NCBI RefSeq assembly: GCF_002310495.1
Contig: NZ_CP023344.1
Span: 2,108,001 to 2,172,000 of the forward strand
Origin: Nibricoccus aquaticus
GTDB lineage: Bacteria; Verrucomicrobiota; Verrucomicrobiia; Opitutales; Opitutaceae
Reading direction: 5' to 3'
Length of the DNA: 64,000 bases
The notes under the pieces were generated by a model. That model saw only the letters and a list, made by a program, of their open reading frames with translations, did not search any database and was not told the origin of the DNA. Shown piece by piece: positions 17,401 through 23,011 of the stretch (the stretch's first letter is position 1; each line of letters starts with the position of its first letter). The translations under genes were made by a program, and so were the position numbers.

Positions 17401-17960
17401 CCAACGTTGCCGCTGGGGATGTCACCAAACTGGTCGGTCGAAATGACGTTCTTGATATTTACCGAGCTGCGCTGCTCGTTGATCGCGATTTCCTGGGCGT
17501 TGCGGAAGCGGTTGGCGGCGACGGTGAATTCGTTGAGGACGAGGGTGCCGTCCTCGCCCGTGGTGGAGTCACCGGCGTTGAAGGTGATGTCTTGGACGGC
17601 GGTGGCGTCGGCGGCGACGGTGACGGTGCTGACCTGGGGCGTCTGGCCTGTGTAGGTGACGCGGATCGTCGCGGAGCCGGCGGGGACGTTGCTCAAGGTG
17701 TATTCGCCGAACTGATTCGTGAAGGTCTCGAGGTTGGTGCCCTCGACGGCGACGCGGGCGTTGCCGAGGTACATGCCGTTGGTGGCATTCAAGACGCGGC
17801 CCTGGATCGAGCCGGTGGCGGCGGTCTGGGCGATGGCGGTGGTGGGCGTGAACTGCACGGCGACGGTGAGAGACGCGAGCAGCAGGGCGAGTTTACGGAC
17901 GTTGAGGGCACGGACGCGGGATGCGGCGGTGGCACCTCGTGCGAGACGACGGGAGTTCAT
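14442..17960 (-). CDS. TonB-dependent receptor, Opitutaceae-type
   Basis: An 1172-residue outer-membrane receptor. Order: signal peptide (cleavage near TTAIAQT), a carboxypeptidase-regulatory-like beta domain (GSIQGRVLNATNGMYLGNAR, about 45-130), the plug (NVISTDQFGDIPSGNVGELV, then SVRGFGAEDTAILIDGLPV), and a long 22-strand-type barrel ending SVGVTGKF. It imports an unknown ligand, plausibly a glycan or metal complex, using the proton-motive force through TonB. The first ~160 codons have window-typical high-GC usage while the rest is AT-richer. It is monocistronic with a long palindrome-bearing upstream region. Confidence 0.93.
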   Translation of the reverse strand: MNSRRLARGATAASRVRALNVRKLALLLASLTVAVQFTPTTAIAQTAATGSIQGRVLNATNGMYLGNARVAVEGTNLETFTNQFGEYTLSNVPAGSATIRVTYTGQTPQVSTVTVAADATAVQDITFNAGDSTTGEDGTLVLNEFTVAANRFRNAQEIAINEQRSSVNIKNVISTDQFGDIPSGNVGELVKFLPGVQVDYGSAGGNSGYSDSDASAISVRGFGAEDTAILIDGLPVSSSVPGSLTRTVTVDQLSINNASRVELIKVATPDMPNNSIGGQVNLITKSAFELARPSYTGRAYFNVNSLTASLSKTAGPTNKDTFKTQPGFEVSASYPFSSTLGATLSASAANEATLTERAQNSYTYTGSFTNAAGQAPSISNPLLNRVQVTSSPRLIEKRSVNLHVDWKPTPSQVLRTNVQYGTYESTEAQRRMDFRPLLGAGADWSPTYVIGVAGTSGTTAMTVTTRDRTGETKSGQVQYSFKKEGWNIGAAASISVSTGEYLDAQNGHYSEVALNLNPGRVNLNSITDGVPQNVTTYWRTNASGGLAGTPKPYTSLNSWSFDGTTAKSGEAVNKSTRGLYKVDIERDLSFIPLIGNNPLSLKVGARRDEDKDEKSGRGSGYREILRPGASYTVANILDPDYMEKPGFNLPGQQWVSTYRLFQLNQEQNLFYAPDFDEATNTRVENYRSWVNQQKSITETTDAWYGMLSGRFFDNRLSFVGGARQEKKSREGRGPFTNAKWDYIYRADGTLYTDIDNPNGVQLTQGNGTIDPTTGAWIPPTTAPGSPNWNRPIFENTARGIALRQALTTAGIPFPILPYGPPNNSLASAQRQLSANRRVDTSIKGDPSYSLSLAYKLTSKIDLKASWSRSFGLPKLEDGNNGILSGNNQFTETPYTDTEQIANSGFLGQLAVANPGIKPQVSDNLEGNIAYYTDSGGILSVSYYTKTVTNQIQNFTSPSGTSTFNAVLGALGLDPSNYDNWRVVTTTNSQNDQKTSGWEFEVRQDFGFLGRFGRNIQTFVSYSMTKLAEPSTPAPYSITAPDGSIVALTPSVVTIDRRATKFGGAGIQYSGDRFSAQIRGTWREEDEDSGFSRVILPNGNLLRRYAPEETRIDVTLNYVLSPRYSLFLSGRDVFNAEREQILRDDQGLLPSYAEIADIRRFGVVWSVGVTGKF

Positions 17961-18016
17961 GCTAGGGCGGTTAGGTTTTGGCGCGTAAGGGGGACGCGCG
18001 GGTGGGGCTTGGGGAT

Positions 18017-18036
18017 CTTATTTCAAATGAAATAAG
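18017..18036. promoter_or_regulatory. Candidate operator: perfect inverted repeat
   Basis: CTTATTTCA-AA-TGAAATAAG, a perfect 9-bp inverted repeat 57 bp upstream of the TonB-dependent receptor start. Its core TTTCAAATGAAA resembles two further sites nearby (18055 and 18197), which suggests a regulator-binding cluster. Confidence 0.55.
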
Positions 18037-18043
18037 ATGGATA

Positions 18044-18070
18044 GATAGCTTCCATTTCATGAAAGCTATC
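18044..18070. promoter_or_regulatory. Candidate operator: nested palindromes
   Basis: Outer arms GATAGCTT and AAGCTATC enclose the inner palindrome TTTCATGAAA (18055-18064). The inner element matches the core of the adjacent site, so both are likely bound by the same factor. This is inference from symmetry only. Confidence 0.5.
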
Positions 18071-18196
18071 TGTCAATAAACTTTCATTCGCCTGATGCGG
18101 CGGATCGGTGTCTGGGGCCTGATATGCAGGATGTTGGCAGAACAATCAGTTGCGGGTCTATAGATTCGACGCAGGGGACGTGATAACTTGCGGCAT

Positions 18197-18210
18197 TATT
18201 TCATGGAATA
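18197..18210. promoter_or_regulatory. Third TTTCATGAAA-like site
   Basis: TATTTCATGGAATA, an imperfect palindrome with one arm change from the core seen at 18055. It lies about 240 bp upstream of the receptor start. Confidence 0.35.
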
Positions 18211-18446
18211 GCGTCGACTGATGTTGGGCTTAGGTTTGCTGAAAATCGTCAGCAGTGGGTACACGCAGCCAAACGCTAGGGATGCGCGGGGTCGCAAAAT
18301 TTTGCGACTGCTCCTTCCGAAGGGCGATTTAGCGCGGTTCAAATTAAACTGTGGCCAAAAAATCGAGGCGTGTCCGGGGTGACGCCGGACACCAAACGCG
18401 GGACGCGTATGCTCCCCGGGAGACGGGCGACGCGTCAGAGCCGAAC

Positions 18447-18473
18447 GTGGACGGCACGGAGGTCGTCCCTCCA
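18447..18473. repeat. Dispersed repeat, copy 2
   Basis: GTGGACGGCACGGAGGTCGT followed by CCCTCCA, differing from the copy at 11217-11243 in two bases. It lies 13 bp beyond the stop codon of bshA. Confidence 0.75.
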
Positions 18474-18486
18474 TTAGATACGGTCG

Positions 18487-19626
18487 TCACTTGTTACGGA
18501 CGCGGTGGTAGAGGGCGAGGTACTGCGGGACGATGGTGGCGGCAGAGAATGCGGTGCGGGCTTTTTCGCGGGCGGCGTTGCCGAGGGCGGTGCGGCGCGG
18601 AGGGTCGGCTAGGAGAGATTCGGCGGCGAGGGCGAGGGCGTCGGGGTCGCCAAAGGGGACGCGCAGGCCGTTGAGGTTGTGGTCCACGACTTCGGGGATG
18701 CCGCCGACGTCGGTCGTGACGCTGGGGCAGGCGAAGGCCATGGCTTCGAGAATGCTCAGGCAGAAGCTTTCGGTTTCGGAGGTGAAGAGGGCGAGGTCGG
18801 CGGCGGCGAAGTAGTCCTCGATGTCGGGGACGTTGGTGCGGACGACGACGCGGTCCTGGAGGCCGAGGCGGAGGATGTCGGGGAGAAATGGTTCGAAGTC
18901 GCCGCCGGCGAGGATGACGAGTTTGAAGGCATCGGCCGGACGGATACGGGCGGCGGTTTCGAGGAGGAGGTCGATGCGCTTGAGCGGGCGGAGATTAGAA
19001 GCGTGGAGGATGAGGGCTTCGTTTTCTTTGAGGCCGAGGCCGGCGCGGATGGAGTCGCGGGATTCTTTGGGCGGGCGGGGCTCGAAGAAATTGTGGATGA
19101 CGTCGATGGGGCGTATGATGCCGAGGAGGCGGAGGGTTTCGGCTTTGAGGAAGTGGGAGACGGTGGTGATGGCGTCGGCACCTTCGAGGGCGTGGCGGAT
19201 GGCCGGGGCGTAGGCGGGGTCTTTGCCGAGGAGCGTGGTGTCGGTGCCGTGGAGGGTGGCGACGATTTTGGGGCGGAGCTCGGGCGGGAGCATGTCGCGC
19301 GCGAGGAGCGCGGCGGTGGCGTGCGGGACGGCGTAGTGGACGTGGAGAATGTCGAGGCGGTGCTCGCGGCTGACCTCGGCCATTTTGACGGAGAGCGGGA
19401 GCGTGTAGTCGGGGTATTTGAAGAGGCCGTAGTCGCTGATATCGACGGGATGGAAGAAGAGACGCGGCGCGTTGGCGGGCATCCGGAAGGGGCGCTCGTA
19501 GCTGATGAAGTGGACTTCGTGGCCGAGGCGGGCGAGTTCTTCGCCGAGGGCGGAGGCGAGGATGCCGCTGCCGCCGACGGAGGGATAGCAGGTGATGCCG
19601 ATTTTGAGTGGAGCGGGAGCGGACAT
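18487..19626 (-). CDS. bshA: N-acetyl-alpha-D-glucosaminyl L-malate synthase
   Basis: First enzyme of bacillithiol synthesis, joining GlcNAc from UDP-GlcNAc to L-malate. The N-terminus KIGITCYPSVGGSGILASAL, with HEVHFISYERPFRM, is the BshA signature, and the C-terminal GT-B domain has ASNLRPLKRIDLLLE and ETESFCLSILEAMAFACP. Starting at MSAPAPLKIGI gives 379 residues, the family's usual length; the open frame upstream is not protein-like. It follows bshB1 by 20 bp at the end of a six-gene operon. The product in this organism could be bacillithiol or a methylated or otherwise altered thiol. Confidence 0.92.
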   Translation of the reverse strand: MSAPAPLKIGITCYPSVGGSGILASALGEELARLGHEVHFISYERPFRMPANAPRLFFHPVDISDYGLFKYPDYTLPLSVKMAEVSREHRLDILHVHYAVPHATAALLARDMLPPELRPKIVATLHGTDTTLLGKDPAYAPAIRHALEGADAITTVSHFLKAETLRLLGIIRPIDVIHNFFEPRPPKESRDSIRAGLGLKENEALILHASNLRPLKRIDLLLETAARIRPADAFKLVILAGGDFEPFLPDILRLGLQDRVVVRTNVPDIEDYFAAADLALFTSETESFCLSILEAMAFACPSVTTDVGGIPEVVDHNLNGLRVPFGDPDALALAAESLLADPPRRTALGNAAREKARTAFSAATIVPQYLALYHRVRNK

Positions 19627-19646
19627 CGGTGGGCGGCGGAGGAAGA

Positions 19647-20366
19647 TTAAAACTGGCGGGCCGTGCGGGCGAGCTGTGCCAGGGAATCGAATACGAGCGG
19701 GTCGTTGGGGAAGAGCGCGGTGGCGTGGGCTACACCGGAGCGGAGGCCGTTGACGCGGGCGCGGGTGAGTTGGAGTTCGACGTAGTTGCGCGTGCGGAGC
19801 TGGGTGGTGTGGGCTTCCATGGCGGCGGTCCACGCGGGGACCGCGCTAGAGATGTCGATGAGGAGGGCGGAGCGGTCGGCGGGCTCGGCGTCGGGCGTGA
19901 TGGCGTAGAAGAGAAGCGAGGCGATGGCGTGCGCGGGAGTTTCACGGAGCTCGGCGACGCCGCCGTAGCGGGCGAGGCGGGCGGCGTCGCGGACGAGGCG
20001 GCCGACGATGACGTGGTCGGGGTGCTGGTTTTCGACGAGTGTGGGCGCGAGGACGATTTGCGGGCGGAGGCGGCGGATGATCGCGGCGAGTTGGAGAGCG
20101 TGGGCGACGGTGTGCGTGAGGTGGGCGTCGCCTCCGAGGTTTAGAAATTCGCAGGTGGCGCCGAGGAGAGCGGCGGATTTTTGCGCTTCGGCGGTGCGTT
20201 CGGCGGGGGTGCCGTTGGTGCCGGATTCGCCGCGCGAGCAGATGACGAAGTGGGCGGGGCGGCCGGACTGGGTTTCGCGGGCGATGACGCCGCCGCAGCC
20301 GAACTCGATGTCGTCGGGGTGGGCGCCGAAAGCGAGGAGCGTGGCGGGCAGATCAGACGGGGACAT
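19647..20366 (-). CDS. bshB1: PIG-L deacetylase, bacillithiol-type (BshB1)
   Basis: A zinc-dependent LmbE/PIG-L deacetylase that would convert GlcNAc-malate to GlcN-malate. With the start at 20366 it has 239 residues and opens with LAFGAHPDDIEFGCGG, the metal-binding HPDD motif at 16-19; the second His motif is NQHPDHVIVGRLV. SRGESGTNGTPAERTAEA is typical of BshB1. The start overlaps the end of the BshC-like gene by 14 bp; an alternative ATG at 20381 is possible. Its position between the BshC-like gene and bshA supports the assignment. Confidence 0.9.
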   Translation of the reverse strand: MSPSDLPATLLAFGAHPDDIEFGCGGVIARETQSGRPAHFVICSRGESGTNGTPAERTAEAQKSAALLGATCEFLNLGGDAHLTHTVAHALQLAAIIRRLRPQIVLAPTLVENQHPDHVIVGRLVRDAARLARYGGVAELRETPAHAIASLLFYAITPDAEPADRSALLIDISSAVPAWTAAMEAHTTQLRTRNYVELQLTRARVNGLRSGVAHATALFPNDPLVFDSLAQLARTARQF

Positions 20367-21141
20367 CGGTGTAGGCTTCATCGGAGCGGTCGATTTCGTC
20401 GCGGGTGACGAAGAGGATTTCAGGGGCGTCGGCTTTATTGAGATAAGCCTGTTCGCCGAGGCCGGCAATGTAGTGAGTGCAGTGGATGACGGATTGCATC
20501 CAGCGGAGGCGGGAGTCGCGCGTGGGGCTGATCTGAGATTTTTCCCAGGAGCCGGCGGAATGCGGGAGCGTGACGAAGGTGTTTCCGCCCTCGTGGAGCT
20601 GGAGGGAGTTGGCAGAAGGGTTGTGGCGGGCGCGGACGATTTCGCCTTCGTGCGGGACGTCTACGAAGAAGTCGGTGATGTCGCAGGCGGCGCGGCGGAC
20701 GTCGGGCGAGCTGGAGCGGACGATTTCCACGCCGTCGAGCAGGCCCATGTGGCGGTACATTTCGAGGCAGAAGTCGGCGATATTGACGGCCTCGGTTTTG
20801 CGGAAGGCATCGGTCCAGCACTGGGGGACGTAAGCGGGGAGCTGGCGGGCGGTGGTGTCGCGCCAGGCGGAAGTCACGCGCTTCGCGTAGAGTGGTGAGT
20901 ACTTACGCTGGAGTTTGTTTTCGAAGGCGAAGTTGAGCGTATGAGGCTCGCCGGTTTTGCGATGGCGGAGGCAGGTCTGGGTTTCGCGCGGGTCGTGGTC
21001 GCTGTCGTGATAGAAGAAGACGATGCGGCCGCCGATCTCGGATTGGAGACGGCGGGCCGTCTGGAATTTCGAATACAGAAACCGGCGGGGGAAAATCCCG
21101 CAGGGTTGCTGGCCGAAGCAGATGACGGGTGCAGCGCTCAT
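20353..21141 (-). CDS. BshC-like protein, about half length
   Basis: A 262-residue protein without a signal peptide. Its N-terminus VICFGQQPCGIFPRRFLYSK followed by FFYHDSDHDPRET resembles the Rossmann-like start of BshC (GQQ-x-G-x-F...YK...EDHD), the putative Cys-adding enzyme of bacillithiol synthesis. Normal BshC proteins are about 520-540 residues, so this one lacks roughly half, including the usual C-terminal coiled coil. It overlaps the symporter gene upstream (ATGA) and bshB1 downstream, exactly where bshC would be expected. The similarity is read by eye and the function is inferred from context. Confidence 0.65.
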   Translation of the reverse strand: MSAAPVICFGQQPCGIFPRRFLYSKFQTARRLQSEIGGRIVFFYHDSDHDPRETQTCLRHRKTGEPHTLNFAFENKLQRKYSPLYAKRVTSAWRDTTARQLPAYVPQCWTDAFRKTEAVNIADFCLEMYRHMGLLDGVEIVRSSSPDVRRAACDITDFFVDVPHEGEIVRARHNPSANSLQLHEGGNTFVTLPHSAGSWEKSQISPTRDSRLRWMQSVIHCTHYIAGLGEQAYLNKADAPEILFVTRDEIDRSDEAYTDVPV

Positions 21142-22856
21142 GCGGCGGTGGCAGATGTTTTTGCGGAGCCGAGAAGCGGTTGGAGCGCGAGGGCGAAGAG
21201 GACGCAGGCGGCGCAGCCGATGGGGTTGAGCCAGAGGTAGCCGATCTCGTGAGCGGGAAAAAATTTCCCGAGGGCGAAGATGGCGATGACGACGAGTTGC
21301 GCGGCGATGGCGGCGTAGAAGACGGCGGAGCCGCCGACTTTCTTGAAGAAGAAGGCAACGATGAAGACGCCGAGCAGCGCGGGATAAAAGATGGAGGCGA
21401 CGATGTTGAGCGCTTCGATGAGGTTTTCGGCGAAGCTGACGAAGAGTGCGAAGCCGATGGCGAAGAGTCCCCAGACTGCGGTGAACCATTTCGCGTTTCT
21501 CACGTTGCGGGCTTCGTCGTGGGCGGCGAGCGGGCGGAAGTGGCGCCAGAGATCGATCGTGCTCGTGGTGCCGAGGGCGTTGAGCTCGCCGGCTTTCGAG
21601 GAGAGCGCGGAGGCGAACATGACGGCGATGAGCAGGCCGATGGCGCCGTGCGGGAGCTGGGTGAGGATGAAGGTGATGAAGACGAAGTCGGAGTCGCGGG
21701 TTTTTTTGGCCTCGGGGGAAACGGCGTAGAGGGCGTTGCGGGCTTCGTTGCGGAGCGTTTCGGAGGCGGCTTGGGATTCGGCGAGGGCGGCGCGGGCAGT
21801 GTATTCGAGCTGTGGATCGGCGGAGGCGCGGGCGTCGGAGAAGGCGCGGATTTTCTCCTGTTTGTCGGCGTGGAGGGCCGTGTGTTTTTCCTCGAAGGCG
21901 CGGAAAGTGGCGGCTTGCGGACCGTCGAGCTGGCGGCGCCATTCGGTCTGGTTGAAGAGAAGCGGCGTGGTTGGGGAGAACTGATAGAAGACGAAGAGGA
22001 GCGCGCCGAGAATCACGATGAAGAATTGCATCGGGATCTTGAGGAGGGCGTTGAACATGAGGCCGAGGCGGCCCTCGCGGAGGGCGGCGCCGCCGATGTA
22101 GCGCTGGACCTGCGTTTGATCGGTGCCGAAGTATGAGAGCGAGAGGAAGAAGCCGCCGATGAGGCCGCTCCAGAGCGTGTAGCGTTGCTTGAGGTCGGGC
22201 TCGTAGCTGACGGCATCGAGTTTATCCATCGCACCGGCAATGTGCATCGCGTCGGGAGGGAGTTTCACGAGCAGGACGACGAAAGCGGTGAGCATGCCGC
22301 CGAAGATGACACCCATCTGCCATTTTTGGGTGAGGTTCACGGCGGCGCTGCCACCGGTGACGGTGTAGACGATCGCGAGCAAGCCGGTGAAGACGATGGT
22401 GAGATCGACGCGCCAGCCCAGCACGGTGGAGAGGATGATGGCGGGCGCGTAGATGGTGATGCCGCACTGGAGGCCGCGCTGGAGGAGGAACAGGCTTGCG
22501 CCGAGGAGGCGGGTTTTGCGGTCAAAGCGTTGACCGAGGTATTCGTAAGCCGTGTACACGCCGAGCTTGCGGTAGATGGGGAGGAAGACGGCGCAGACGA
22601 GGATGAGCGCGAGCGGGAGGCCGAAATAATTTTGGATGAAGGCGATGCCGTTTTCGTAGGCCTGGCCGGGAAGCGACAGGTAGGTGATCGTGCTTGCCTG
22701 CGTGGCCATGACGGAGAGGCCGATGGTGCCCCATTTGGTCGTCTGGCTGCCCTTGAGGTAGGTGTTGAGATTGTCTGTGTGGCGCGTGCGCCAGGTGCCG
22801 TAGGCGGCGATGCCGAGCATGGTCCCGAGGAGGACGATCCAATCGAGGCCGTTCAT
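21138..22856 (-). CDS. Sodium/solute symporter (SSS family)
   Basis: A 572-residue membrane protein with about 13 hydrophobic helices. It starts MNGLDWIVLLGTMLGIAAYG; the signature region includes YLKGSQTTKWGTIGLSVMAT and LSLPGQAYENGI. Between helices about 8 and 9 lies an extended, charged, coiled-coil-like insert (about 300-385, FRAFEEKHTALHADKQEKI). SSS carriers import sugars, amino acids or similar solutes with Na+. The start overlaps the stop of the 52-residue membrane protein (ATGA) and its own stop overlaps the BshC-like gene, so it belongs to the thiol operon. Confidence 0.92.
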   Translation of the reverse strand: MNGLDWIVLLGTMLGIAAYGTWRTRHTDNLNTYLKGSQTTKWGTIGLSVMATQASTITYLSLPGQAYENGIAFIQNYFGLPLALILVCAVFLPIYRKLGVYTAYEYLGQRFDRKTRLLGASLFLLQRGLQCGITIYAPAIILSTVLGWRVDLTIVFTGLLAIVYTVTGGSAAVNLTQKWQMGVIFGGMLTAFVVLLVKLPPDAMHIAGAMDKLDAVSYEPDLKQRYTLWSGLIGGFFLSLSYFGTDQTQVQRYIGGAALREGRLGLMFNALLKIPMQFFIVILGALLFVFYQFSPTTPLLFNQTEWRRQLDGPQAATFRAFEEKHTALHADKQEKIRAFSDARASADPQLEYTARAALAESQAASETLRNEARNALYAVSPEAKKTRDSDFVFITFILTQLPHGAIGLLIAVMFASALSSKAGELNALGTTSTIDLWRHFRPLAAHDEARNVRNAKWFTAVWGLFAIGFALFVSFAENLIEALNIVASIFYPALLGVFIVAFFFKKVGGSAVFYAAIAAQLVVIAIFALGKFFPAHEIGYLWLNPIGCAACVLFALALQPLLGSAKTSATAA

Positions 22857-23011
22857 GCGAAAACGCGGGAGAAGATCGTGAGCGCGATCACGACGACGAT
22901 GAAGCAGCCGAAGACGAAGAGGTACACGCCGCGCCAGGTGCGGAAGCCGGGAACGCCGGGGGCGGATTCGGCGTGCGGTGTTGGCGGAGAGTTGGGCGGT
23001 GGCGTGTTCAC
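22853..23011 (-). CDS. Small single-pass membrane protein, 52 residues, GTG start
   Basis: This short gene fits exactly between its neighbours: its GTG overlaps the stop of the PIG-L gene (GTGA) and its TGA overlaps the symporter start (ATGA). The protein is a Pro-rich N-terminal tail (about 22 residues) and one hydrophobic helix, WRGVYLFVFGCFIVVVIAL, ending IFSRVFA. It could be an accessory subunit of the symporter, as small partners exist for other sodium symporters. No homologue is recognised. The overlap at both ends is the main evidence that it is translated. Confidence 0.7.
   Translation of the reverse strand: MNTPPPNSPPTPHAESAPGVPGFRTWRGVYLFVFGCFIVVVIALTIFSRVFA

Larger units (their letters stand above)
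17961..18486. other. AT-richer control region of the TonB-dependent receptor
   Basis: About 525 bp with no convincing gene, noticeably more AT-rich than its surroundings between 18000 and 18360. It contains the three palindromes described separately, and a dispersed 27-bp repeat at its right end next to bshA. Short reading frames here do not look like proteins. Confidence 0.7.

Noticed and set aside
18196-18474. Small minus-strand frame in the receptor control region
   Set aside because: Low coding quality and overlap with the dispersed repeat.
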